Position numbers and translations under genes: made by a program. Positions 1 to 6,607 of a stretch of 30,657 bases of DNA are shown here, piece by piece. The notes under the pieces were generated by a model, which was not told the DNA's origin, did not search any database, and saw only the letters and a program-made list of their open reading frames with translations. Each line of letters begins with the position of its first letter. The first letter of the stretch is position 1. Where the stretch lies: the IMG/VR virus record IMGVR_UViG_3300027788_000046, positions 1-30,657 of that record. The stretch is one strand, 5' to 3'. The stretch comes from a virus.

Positions 1-207
1 TAAACGCTTTATATAAAACCTATGGAAATTAGACCACGATTAAACGGAAACAAAAAAACAGCATACGAAAACATAACTAAGAAAGAAACTCGTGTATTAG
101 CTATTGGAGATTTACATGAGCCATTTTGTTTAGATGGTTACCTTGAACACTGTCAGGAAACTTATGCAAAATATAATTGTAATAGAGTTGTATTTATAGG
201 AGACGTG
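1..207. repeat. Left copy of the terminal overlap (circular genome join)
   Basis: These 207 bases recur at 30451-30657. I find only two differences: A at 69 versus G at 30519, and G at 81 versus A at 30531. Both fall on third codon positions of the phosphoesterase gene (GAA/GAG for Glu16 and AAG/AAA for Lys20) and are silent. The first 32 bases are also the 3' end of the Cys-rich gene whose full copy is 30072-30482. The simplest reading is an assembly overlap of a circular or circularly permuted genome of 30,450 bp, with the mismatches coming from strain variation. A physical terminal repeat is the alternative, but silent differences between the two ends of one molecule would be unusual. Confidence 0.93.
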
Positions 208-732
208 ATTGATAATCACTATTCTTCTTATCACGAGTCAGATGCTGATGGAATGGGTGGGGGAGATGAACTTGAACTGGCTATTAAAAAAATTGCTAAA
301 TGGTACAAAGCATTTCCAAAGGCAGACGTTACAATTGGAAATCACGACAGACTTATAATGCGTAAAGCACAAACAAGCGCAGTGCCAAAGAAATGGATTA
401 AAGCTTACAAAGAAGTATTAGAAACACCAAAATGGAATTTTGTAGACAGGGTTGTTATCGATGGTGTGCAGTACATTCATGGAGAAGCTGGTACTGCCAG
501 AAGTAAATGCAGAGCAGATATGCAAAGCACAATTCAAGGACATTTACATACTCAGTGTTATACAGAGTGGTACGTCGGGCAGAACTTTAAAATCTTTGGA
601 GCGCAAATTGGATGCGGAATTGATGCCTCAGCTTACGCTATGGCTTACGCAAAGAGAGGCAAGAAACCCAACATAGCTTGTGCAGTGGTACTTGGAGGGC
701 ATACAGTAATTAACGAACTAATGGAATTATGA
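22..732 (+). CDS. Calcineurin-like metallophosphoesterase
   Basis: A 236-residue protein with the full set of metallophosphoesterase motifs: GDLH (residues 29-32), GDVID (60-64), GNHD (106-109), HGE (153-155) and GHLHT (173-177). The Asp, His and Asn residues of these motifs bind the two metal ions of the family. The substrate cannot be read from sequence; a phosphodiester, a nucleotide or a protein phosphate are all possible. Phage members are often near replication genes, and here a 5'-3' exonuclease lies about 400 bp downstream. The start overlaps the end of the preceding Cys-rich gene by 11 bases across the circular join. Its stop overlaps the next start in an ATGA arrangement, suggesting translational coupling. 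Confidence 0.92.
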   Translation: MEIRPRLNGNKKTAYENITKKETRVLAIGDLHEPFCLDGYLEHCQETYAKYNCNRVVFIGDVIDNHYSSYHESDADGMGGGDELELAIKKIAKWYKAFPKADVTIGNHDRLIMRKAQTSAVPKKWIKAYKEVLETPKWNFVDRVVIDGVQYIHGEAGTARSKCRADMQSTIQGHLHTQCYTEWYVGQNFKIFGAQIGCGIDASAYAMAYAKRGKKPNIACAVVLGGHTVINELMEL

Positions 733-887
733 AAAAAAAGGCATTTACAACAAAAGAAAGATTTGCAATACTTGAAAAAACAGTTGCGACATTGTACGTA
801 ATAATAGATAAACTATCCAGAAAAATAGACGGGGTGGATGATTTCTTAACTAAAGCAACAAAAAATTATAAAGAAAGTGATAAATAG
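729..887 (+). CDS. Small basic hypothetical protein, 52 aa
   Basis: The ATG lies inside the stop of the phosphoesterase (ATGA overlap), and the frame stays open to a TAG at 885-887. The product is 52 residues, Lys-rich, begins MKKKAFTTKERF and has a central amphipathic stretch (residues 14-38) that could form a helix or coiled coil. No family is recognised. The tight overlap and codon use like that of its neighbours support a real gene that is co-translated with the phosphoesterase. Confidence 0.7.
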   Translation: MKKKAFTTKERFAILEKTVATLYVIIDKLSRKIDGVDDFLTKATKNYKESDK

Positions 888-888
888 T

Positions 889-934
889 TTTTTATATTAA
901 CAAAATTGTTTATATTTACACAAAACAAAACAAA
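889..934 (+). promoter_or_regulatory. Probable promoter and A-rich leader
   Basis: TATATTTA at 911-918 matches seven of eight positions of the Bacteroidota -7 element TAnnTTTG. The base pattern GTTTATATTTACA recurs in the promoter before 26763. The expected -33 TTG is replaced by T-rich sequence at 889-891, so the upstream half is weak. CAAAACAAAACAAA at 921-934 runs directly into the ATG of the next gene and recurs before 6608 and 26924. An inverted TTAACAA lies at 897-903, the reverse complement of the TTGTTAA repeat found in two other promoters of this genome. Confidence 0.55.
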
Positions 935-1153
935 ATGAGAAAAGAAGTAACAGTAGATTACGATGGGATAATTCTAGTTGTAATAGGCGAATTTAATAAA
1001 GGACAAGATGGTGATTATGAGTATCCAAGTTTTAGTAATTATTTTGATTGTTATGAAGTGTTATGCGGAGGACAAGACATTATAGATATACTTGAGCAGC
1101 ATATTATTGAAGATTTAGAAGAAGAAGCAAACCAAATAATAGAAGCATTATGA
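935..1153 (+). CDS. Acidic hypothetical protein, 72 aa
   Basis: A 72-residue, strongly acidic protein with a hydrophobic beta-like N-terminus and a Glu-rich C-terminal helix (residues 49-72). No known domain is recognised. The start is fixed by the repeated ACAAAACAAAATG leader. Its end overlaps the start of the exonuclease gene by four bases, which links the two in translation. Small acidic early proteins of phages are often host-interaction or DNA-mimic proteins, but nothing in this sequence proves that. Confidence 0.75.
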   Translation: MRKEVTVDYDGIILVVIGEFNKGQDGDYEYPSFSNYFDCYEVLCGGQDIIDILEQHIIEDLEEEANQIIEAL

Positions 1154-1836
1154 TAGTTTTATTTGATGCTGATAGTTTAGTGTATTCTTCTTGTTGTGGT
1201 GTTGATGATATACTAGATGAAGCTATAGGAAAGTTTGACCAGGTATTTATGTCTATAGTAAATAAACTAGAAGAAACTTACGAAATAGATAAGGTAATAA
1301 CATTTAATAATAGTAGGGGAAACTTCAGAAAACTATTAGACCCAAACTACAAAGCCAATAGAAAGAAGCAAGAACACCCAAAGCTATTAAACGAAATGCA
1401 CGAACACATTGCAGAAATATATTCTACTAAAAAAGGTTGTGGAGTAGAAACTGACGACATGGTTGCAAGATACTGGAAAACACTTACCGATGAACTGGGG
1501 CGTGATAATGTTATAATAGTATCAATAGATAAGGATTACAAGCAGTTTCCAGCCTTAATTTATAACTATCATTACAAACACCAATGTATATATGATATAA
1601 CCCCTTACGAAGCTTTATATAACTTCTATGAACAAATGATAATTGGAGATGGTGCTGACAATGTAAACTACTGCAAAGGCTATGGAAAAGTATATGCAAG
1701 TAAATTATTTAAAGATTGCACAACACATTATCAATTTACAAAAAACACATACAATTTATTTAAAACAATATACAAATCAAAAGCAAAGTTAAAATACATA
1801 CAATGTTATAACCTTTTAAAGTTAAGGACACAATGA
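1150..1836 (+). CDS. 5'-3' exonuclease, T7 gp6-like (FEN/PIN fold)
   Basis: A 228-residue protein with the acidic metal-binding motifs of the 5' nuclease family: FDAD (residues 5-8), a basic KANRKK segment (68-73) of the helical arch, ETDD (100-103), SIDKD (125-129) and IGDGADN (165-171). The family degrades double-stranded DNA from 5' ends and removes RNA primers and flaps. T7 gp6 also breaks down host DNA and feeds recombination. The gene is joined by four-base overlaps to both neighbours. It lies directly before the dioxygenase-nuclease-glycosyltransferase cassette, so it may act on unmodified host DNA or during recombination-dependent replication. The exact role is inferred. Confidence 0.87.
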   Translation: MIVLFDADSLVYSSCCGVDDILDEAIGKFDQVFMSIVNKLEETYEIDKVITFNNSRGNFRKLLDPNYKANRKKQEHPKLLNEMHEHIAEIYSTKKGCGVETDDMVARYWKTLTDELGRDNVIIVSIDKDYKQFPALIYNYHYKHQCIYDITPYEALYNFYEQMIIGDGADNVNYCKGYGKVYASKLFKDCTTHYQFTKNTYNLFKTIYKSKAKLKYIQCYNLLKLRTQ

Positions 1837-2051
1837 AACTATTTGAAGATGATTGGGGTGTAGATAACAGCGCAATAGATAACACAGAAATAACCACTAC
1901 AATACTATATTTTAGTAAAGAAGAATTAAAAGAGTTTAAAAATTTATGTAAGCTTGGAATTAAAAAACACTATGCAGAACAAGCACAACAAAAAGGCAAT
2001 TTAAGTGATTACTTATTATTAATATTAAAAAAAGATAATGAAAACAATTAA
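1833..2051 (+). CDS. Hypothetical protein, 72 aa
   Basis: A 72-residue protein with an acidic N-terminus (residues 4-20) followed by a helical, Lys- and Glu-rich part (27-66). No domain is recognised. It overlaps the exonuclease by four bases and the dioxygenase by 14 bases, so it sits inside the same translationally coupled chain. Its fixed place between exonuclease and dioxygenase suggests a partner of one of them, which is inference only. Confidence 0.72.
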   Translation: MKLFEDDWGVDNSAIDNTEITTTILYFSKEELKEFKNLCKLGIKKHYAEQAQQKGNLSDYLLLILKKDNENN

Positions 2052-2904
2052 ATTAAATAACCATTTTAAAGCTAACCAAGCTGATAAATTTAAAGGTAAG
2101 TTTTTAAATGAAAATGATTTTGATACATTAATAACCGAAGATTGTGATGGCTTTGATATGTATGGTAATTTATTGTTTAGGTACAGAAAAAACGCCTTAC
2201 CTACCGAAACCCTACTATTAGGCTACAACAGTTTTAAAGAAAGCATAGAGCTCACTGAGGGGCGTGGCATAGCTTCAGGCAGTAGTCATAAGAGAATACG
2301 TAAAGACGGGACAGTAAGTAATATTACTGTAGGGAACAAAGTATATAGCGGAAGCGTTGGTTACATGGATGCTGGTGCAATGGTGCATTATTGCAGAAAG
2401 ACAGCTTTTGCACGTAAATACTTTGATGAGTTTACAGCTGGAATTCCATTTGTAGAATACATAGACAAAAAATACAAAGAACTTTGCCCTGAACATTATG
2501 CAAAACAAAAAGCAATTGCAGACGGAACGAACAGAAATTATGTAATAGGGAACACAAGTTTTACAACTGTTACTGTAAATAAAAATTTTATAACAGCAGT
2601 ACACAAAGATAGTGGTGATTTCCCTGAGGGGTTTGGTAATTTAATCACATACAGGCAAGGCAATTATGATGGAGGGTATTTTTGTTTGCCAGAATATAAA
2701 GTTGCTATTGATATGCAAAACAACGACTTACTATTTGTTGACGTACACAAATGGCACGGAAACACAGAAATAACAAATAAAAGCGATGACTGGTTACGCA
2801 TTAGCTTTGTATTATATTACCGAGAATATATGTATAAATGTAACCAACCAAGTAAAGAATTACAAAACATAAAACAAAACAAAACAGGATACTTAAAATT
2901 ATGA
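2038..2904 (+). CDS. TET/JBP-type 2-oxoglutarate/Fe(II) DNA base dioxygenase
   Basis: A 288-residue protein whose C-terminal half carries the catalytic core of the TET/JBP nucleic-acid dioxygenases. Visible are the iron ligands HKD (His189, Asp191) after an NKNF segment, a conserved YDGG turn (210-213), the distal His in KWHGN (His240) and the 2-oxoglutarate-binding Arg in LRIS (Arg254). The family oxidises the methyl group of 5-methylcytosine (TET and phage TET-like enzymes) or of thymine (JBP of kinetoplastids), giving 5-hydroxymethyl bases. The N-terminal 120 residues are less familiar. Downstream, linked by a four-base overlap, are a nuclease-like gene and a glycosyltransferase that could decorate the new hydroxyl group. 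I see no cytosine-5 methyltransferase in this closed genome. The substrate is therefore open: thymine, host-made 5-methylcytosine, or less likely a non-DNA target. Confidence 0.84.
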   Translation: MKTIKLNNHFKANQADKFKGKFLNENDFDTLITEDCDGFDMYGNLLFRYRKNALPTETLLLGYNSFKESIELTEGRGIASGSSHKRIRKDGTVSNITVGNKVYSGSVGYMDAGAMVHYCRKTAFARKYFDEFTAGIPFVEYIDKKYKELCPEHYAKQKAIADGTNRNYVIGNTSFTTVTVNKNFITAVHKDSGDFPEGFGNLITYRQGNYDGGYFCLPEYKVAIDMQNNDLLFVDVHKWHGNTEITNKSDDWLRISFVLYYREYMYKCNQPSKELQNIKQNKTGYLKL

Positions 2905-3356
2905 ACAGAGAAACAAAACAAAAAAAAGGATTAAAGTTCGAATCATTCATTATGGATTGGTTTGCTAAGGAAAAAAACATAAACCTTAGCCATTACACAA
3001 CTCTTGAAGAACAAATACACAAAGGCGAAAACAGGCAAGGCATTGAAATAAAAAATGACCAAATGTTTAAAAATACTGGCAACCTTTTTATAAGTGTTGA
3101 GCGTGAATATGATTATACTACATATGCAAGTGGTATATTTAAAAATCAAAGTTGGCTTTATGTTATAGGCGATAAAGAGTGTTTTTATATTTTTAGCACT
3201 AAACAATTACAACAAATATACAATGGTAATAAACCAAAATTATATAATGGATTTAAAACATTAAAGGGTGGTACAGAAAAAGGTTTTTTACTAAATAAAA
3301 CAATGGCTGATAAATATTGTATAGAAAAAATAAATATACAAACTAAATTATTTTAA
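2901..3356 (+). CDS. Putative PD-(D/E)XK-like nuclease in the base-modification cassette
   Basis: A 151-residue protein. After an N-terminal helix (KGLKFESF, with Glu14) it shows GENRQGIEIKND (residues 42-53), which fits a PD-(D/E)XK core with Glu43, Glu49 and Lys51, followed by a hydrophobic strand (LFISVE, 62-67). This is the usual helix-strand-strand order of restriction-like nucleases, but the first acidic residue is atypical, so the call is tentative. It lies exactly between the dioxygenase (four-base overlap) and the glycosyltransferase (one base apart). A nuclease placed there could spare glycosylated phage DNA and attack unmodified DNA, or could act in repair or packaging. The product ends in TKLF, as does the glycosyltransferase after it. 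Confidence 0.55.
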   Translation: MNRETKQKKGLKFESFIMDWFAKEKNINLSHYTTLEEQIHKGENRQGIEIKNDQMFKNTGNLFISVEREYDYTTYASGIFKNQSWLYVIGDKECFYIFSTKQLQQIYNGNKPKLYNGFKTLKGGTEKGFLLNKTMADKYCIEKINIQTKLF

Positions 3357-3357
3357 T

Positions 3358-4119
3358 ATGGACAACTTTTATATATTTATACCAACAAAAAACAGGTACG
3401 ATAATTGTAAAACTGCAACCCTTATAGGTGATTATAAAAATTTGTTTTTAATTGTAGAACCACAAGATTATAAAAAATACAGGATTAATTACCCCCACTC
3501 TAATATTATACAACTCCCAGAAGATGATAAAGGGATTATTTATTGTAGGAATTTTATTAAACAATATACAGAACAAAAAGATATTAAATATTATTGGCAA
3601 ATAGATGATGATATATCGTACATATATAAAAGAAAATTAACAAAATTAATCAGGCACAATTCTTTAGAAGCGTTAACATATTGTAATGATTATTTTATAA
3701 ATAATAACATATCTGTTGGTTCTTTAGAGTATAGACAATTTGCTTGGTGTGCTACAAAAGATATTATATTAAATTCGTTTTGTGATAGTGTTGTATTTAT
3801 AAATAATACATTAACTAAAAATATGCGTTATACTGAAGGGACGAAAGAAGATAGAGATTTTTGTATTCAAGTTATTAGTAAAGGGTTAAAAACTGGTAGG
3901 CTGACAACCTATGCTTTTTCAGCCCCAGCAAATGGGAGCAACAATGGAGGGTTAAAAGAAATATTTTATGATGTTAAGGGGGCAGAACTAAACACTTGTA
4001 AAAAAATGATTCAAATTTGGGGTGATGATATATGTAAACACATTGTAAAGCCAGACGGAAGAAACGACTTAAAAATAAATTGGAAAAATATTAATAGCAA
4101 ACAAACAAAATTATTTTAA
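3358..4119 (+). CDS. Putative TET/JBP-associated type glycosyltransferase
   Basis: A 253-residue protein with a GT-A-like layout: an N-terminal strand and loop (FIFIPTKNR-like, residues 4-13), an acidic QIDDDI motif (81-86) that can serve as the metal and sugar-nucleotide binding DxD, a second acidic motif KEDRDF (163-168), and a C-terminal GRNDLKINW segment. This pattern fits the glycosyltransferases found next to TET/JBP enzymes in phages, a family related to the kinetoplastid base J glucosyltransferase. The reaction would be transfer of a sugar to 5-hydroxymethyl bases made by the dioxygenase at 2038-2904. It starts one base after the nuclease-like gene. Sugar and base identity cannot be read from sequence. 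A general GT2-like enzyme is the alternative. Confidence 0.72.
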   Translation: MDNFYIFIPTKNRYDNCKTATLIGDYKNLFLIVEPQDYKKYRINYPHSNIIQLPEDDKGIIYCRNFIKQYTEQKDIKYYWQIDDDISYIYKRKLTKLIRHNSLEALTYCNDYFINNNISVGSLEYRQFAWCATKDIILNSFCDSVVFINNTLTKNMRYTEGTKEDRDFCIQVISKGLKTGRLTTYAFSAPANGSNNGGLKEIFYDVKGAELNTCKKMIQIWGDDICKHIVKPDGRNDLKINWKNINSKQTKLF

Positions 4120-4136
4120 ATAATAATTAAAACAAA

Positions 4137-4163
4137 ATGAAATGCTTTTATTATATTACATAG
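4137..4163 (+). CDS. Possible 8-codon leader peptide
   Basis: An AAAACAAAATG start context, the same as that used by other small genes here, begins a frame of only eight codons (MKCFYYIT) ending in TAG at 4161-4163. The next gene starts 22 bases later. It may be a leader peptide that affects translation of 4186-4425, the remnant of a gene, or chance. Little else can be said. Confidence 0.25.
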   Translation: MKCFYYIT

Positions 4164-4185
4164 TAACCAAGGGAGTTTGTTTTAA

Positions 4186-4425
4186 ATGAATTTAGATAAA
4201 GACACAGTAATTGAATTTTACAATTTAGCATTATATGAATATGAAAAAGGCACAAACATAACAGAACTTAAATTAGTTTTAAAAGAATACGAAACACAAC
4301 AAATGTATTTAGAATGCGCTGGTATAAAACTAGCCATAGAGTACATTGAATTTTTACTAATATTACAATTAATAATATATAAAAACAAAATAAATGACAA
4401 CAACACAGATAATGAATTTAGTTGA
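4186..4425 (+). CDS. Hypothetical helical protein, 79 aa
   Basis: A 79-residue protein predicted by eye to be mostly helical, with a hydrophobic segment (FLLILQLIIY, residues 56-65) that could be a short membrane helix or a buried helix. No family is recognised. A GGGAG lies 12 bases before the ATG, which is unusual in this genome where A-rich leaders dominate. The 3' end overlaps the DnaA-like gene by 32 bases. Confidence 0.6.
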   Translation: MNLDKDTVIEFYNLALYEYEKGTNITELKLVLKEYETQQMYLECAGIKLAIEYIEFLLILQLIIYKNKINDNNTDNEFS

Positions 4426-4858
4426 AAACGAACTAGGTTACAACATAAGCGGAAAGACAAGGGCAAGGCAAGTCGTGTACGGAAGAGCCATATACTTTAA
4501 AATATGTAAAGACAGAACAAACTTATCTTTGCAAGAAATAGGAGAAACTCTAAACCTACACCATGCCACAGTACTACACTCAATAAGAAACGTATTCCCA
4601 GCCTTTGAAATGTACAATCCTGAATACATGGAGATATACAATAGAATAATAAAAGCAGAGGAATACATCCCAGCTGATAAACAATTAGCAAGGTTAAAAA
4701 TACAACACTATCAATTAGAATTAAAATACAACTATGTAAAGAACCTAAACATAGACATAAAGCATAGAACACTATTAAGCAAAATAAAAGAAATACCAGA
4801 CTTAAAATTACAAGAAGCTGAAAAGCGTATTGATAGACTTGTTGAAAGGCTTAAATAA
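4394..4858 (+). CDS. DnaA domain IV-like DNA-binding protein
   Basis: A 154-residue protein. Residues about 18-68 resemble the C-terminal DNA-binding domain of bacterial DnaA: a basic helix (KTRARQVVYGRAIYF), a turn (LSLQEIGETLN) and the signature-like HHATVLHSI (56-64), close to the DnaA HTTVLHA motif that contacts DnaA boxes. The AAA+ ATPase part of DnaA is absent. The rest (about 80-154) is Lys- and Glu-rich and helical. It may mark the phage origin and recruit the host replisome, or act as a transcription regulator. It stands before the terminase genes. The start context is AAATGACA, with overlap into the previous gene. Confidence 0.72.
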   Translation: MTTTQIMNLVENELGYNISGKTRARQVVYGRAIYFKICKDRTNLSLQEIGETLNLHHATVLHSIRNVFPAFEMYNPEYMEIYNRIIKAEEYIPADKQLARLKIQHYQLELKYNYVKNLNIDIKHRTLLSKIKEIPDLKLQEAEKRIDRLVERLK

Positions 4859-4912
4859 CAAAAAGGCATTTATATTGTTATATAAAAAAATTAATAATAA
4901 TCTTTTTCAATT

Positions 4913-5161
4913 ATGGATTTAAGAAAAAACAATGGCGGACATCCTAATGCAGGACGTAAAACTAAAGCCGAAGAGGTTAAACTTATAGAAAGGTTAACAC
5001 CATTAGAGCCACAAGCATACGAAGCACTTAAGAAAGGAATAGAATCGGGTGAGTTTAAATTCATTCAGATGTTTTATCATTACTATGCTGGTAAGCCAAG
5101 AGAAACAAAAGACATAACATTAAACTCCGAACAGCCTATATTTAATATAACAGATATTTAA
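4913..5161 (+). CDS. Putative terminase small subunit
   Basis: An 82-residue protein lying directly before the large terminase, with a one-base overlap of stop and start. The N-terminal NGGHPNAGRKTKAEE segment (residues 7-21) resembles the GAGRK-type basic arm at the start of many phage small terminases and other DNA-binding phage proteins. The middle is helical and the motif YYAGKPRET (56-65) is typical of such proteins. Its role would be to recognise the packaging site and deliver DNA to the large subunit. It is shorter than many small terminases. Position and motif support the call. Confidence 0.72.
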   Translation: MDLRKNNGGHPNAGRKTKAEEVKLIERLTPLEPQAYEALKKGIESGEFKFIQMFYHYYAGKPRETKDITLNSEQPIFNITDI

Positions 5162-6330
5162 TGACAGACTTTGTAGTAACAACTGCAATTAAAAAACTTC
5201 TTAAACTTAAAAAGCGTAAGAAGATAATTCAAGGGGGTACATCTGCAGGTAAAACATTTGGAATATTGCCTATACTTATAGATAGGGCTTTAAGGACTTC
5301 AGGCTTAGAAATAAGCGTAGTAAGTGAAAGTATACCACATTTGCGTAGAGGTGCTTTAAAAGACTTCTTAAAGATTATGATGATGACTAATCGTTATAAT
5401 GATGTGCAATATAATAAGTCAATGCTTAAATATAGTTTTGCTAACGGAAGTTATATAGAGTTTTTTAGTATTGAATCAGCTGATAAATTAAGGGGAGCAA
5501 GAAGGCACACGCTTTATGTAAATGAAGCAAACAACATACCCTTTGAAGCTTACAACCAATTATCAATAAGAACAAGCGGAGACATATGGATTGACTTTAA
5601 TCCTACCTCATCCTTTTGGGCGCATACAGAAGTACAAGATAATGAAGATGCAGACTTTTTAAAACTTACTTATTTAGATAACGAAGCCTTACCAGAAACA
5701 ATAGTACAAGACATTGAAAAAGCTAAACACAAAGCATTAACGTCTACCTACTGGAGTAACTGGTGGAATGTATATGGGCTTGGTGAAATAGGTAGTTTAG
5801 AAGGTGCTTGTATTAAAGACTGGAAACTAATTGACTTACCAAATGAAGCCAGATTACTTTGTCATGGAATGGATTTTGGATACACTAATGATCCGAGTAG
5901 TTTAATAGCACTTTATAAATATAACAATGCCTATATATTTGATGAGGTTATATATCAACGTGGTTTACTTAATAGCCAAATAAGTAACTTACTAAAGACA
6001 CATCAGGTTGAAGATATAATATATGCTGATTCAGCAGAACCTAAAAGTATAGCAGAACTATCAAGCTATGGTCATATGGTGTTGCCAGTTAAAAAAGGTA
6101 AAGACAGTATTGTCTACGGCATTAACCTTATTAACCAAAATGAAATCTATATAACTAATAGAAGCCATAACTTAATTAAAGAACTACAGAATTATATTTG
6201 GTTAAAGAATAAAGAAGGCGAAACACTTAACAAGCCAATAGATGCGTTTAACCATTGTATTGATGCGATGCGTTATGCATTAACTTCACAGCTTGAGAAT
6301 CCTAATAAGGGAGCGTATTACATTTTTTAA
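5161..6330 (+). CDS. terL: Terminase large subunit
   Basis: A 389-residue packaging motor. The ATPase part has a Walker A motif GGTSAGKT (residues 25-32), an adenine and arginine-finger region (SESIPHLRRG), and a Walker B strand ending in VNEA (about 120-123). The C-terminal RNase H-like nuclease shows the expected acidic residues in MDFGYTNDP, YADSAEP and DAFNHCIDAMRY. It cuts concatemeric DNA and drives it into the prohead. Length and motif order fit the Terminase_3/6 group. It is the most useful gene for placing this phage in a tree. Confidence 0.95.
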   Translation: MTDFVVTTAIKKLLKLKKRKKIIQGGTSAGKTFGILPILIDRALRTSGLEISVVSESIPHLRRGALKDFLKIMMMTNRYNDVQYNKSMLKYSFANGSYIEFFSIESADKLRGARRHTLYVNEANNIPFEAYNQLSIRTSGDIWIDFNPTSSFWAHTEVQDNEDADFLKLTYLDNEALPETIVQDIEKAKHKALTSTYWSNWWNVYGLGEIGSLEGACIKDWKLIDLPNEARLLCHGMDFGYTNDPSSLIALYKYNNAYIFDEVIYQRGLLNSQISNLLKTHQVEDIIYADSAEPKSIAELSSYGHMVLPVKKGKDSIVYGINLINQNEIYITNRSHNLIKELQNYIWLKNKEGETLNKPIDAFNHCIDAMRYALTSQLENPNKGAYYIF

Positions 6331-6331
6331 A

Positions 6332-6406
6332 ATGTTAAAGAAATGTTAAAGTTATGTTAATATTTAATAAACATAGTTGTTAATAAGTAAATGTGTTGTA
6401 TATTAG
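6332..6406 (+). promoter_or_regulatory. Promoter with 11-bp phased upstream repeats
   Basis: TTG at 6377-6379 and TATATTAG at 6399-6406, separated by 19 bases, fit the Bacteroidota promoter TTG-N19-TAnnTTTG. Upstream, ATGTTAA occurs at 6332, 6343 and 6354, exactly 11 bases apart, and a fourth similar TTGTTAA overlaps the -33 element at 6377. This fits a protein binding repeatedly to one face of the helix. The promoter at 26665-26739 shares the layout and the 16-mer AAACATAGTTGTTAAT. Just after the -7 element, AGCTGT (6405-6410) and ACAGCT (6431-6436) form an inverted repeat. The transcript would start near 6412 and carry a leader of about 195 bases. Confidence 0.7.
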
Positions 6407-6498
6407 CTGTATAATTAAAGGGTTATTAAAACAGCTCCAATTAACTTTAAATAAGTTTTTTCATAAACGAGTTTATTTTTAGGTCTTTAATTTTTAAG

Positions 6499-6586
6499 TA
6501 AAAGGGTGGTATTTAACGCTAGTCAAGGCAACCTAACCGAACTGGAATCCAGCAACAAGCCTCTGAATCAACCCTTTTATTTTTTA
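6499..6586 (+). ncRNA. Structured RNA element of unknown class in the leader before 6608
   Basis: This patch is clearly less AT-rich than the flanking DNA. TAAAAGGG plus TGGT (6499-6510) pairs with ATCA and CCCTTTTA (6567-6579) with one bulged A. Inside, AGGC (6526-6529) can pair with GCCT (6559-6562), enclosing a hairpin CTGG-AAT-CCAG (6542-6552). A T-rich tract follows (6580-6586), so the outer stem could end transcription. I could not match it to a riboswitch, tRNA, ribozyme or intron known to me. It may be a terminator-linked leader, a riboswitch-like element or a stand-alone small RNA. The wider gap 6331-6607 holds only this element and the promoter. Confidence 0.55.
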
Positions 6587-6607
6587 ATTAACTAAAAACA
6601 AAACAAA

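Noticed and set aside
888-934. TATATTAA at 893-900 as the promoter -7 element
   Set aside because: The later TATATTTA at 911 is a closer match and shares its flanks with the promoter before 26763.
6412-6607. tRNA, group I intron or known riboswitch in the leader before 6608
   Set aside because: There is no cloverleaf, no seven-base anticodon loop, no intron core segments and no split gene around it. I therefore keep it only as an unassigned structured RNA.
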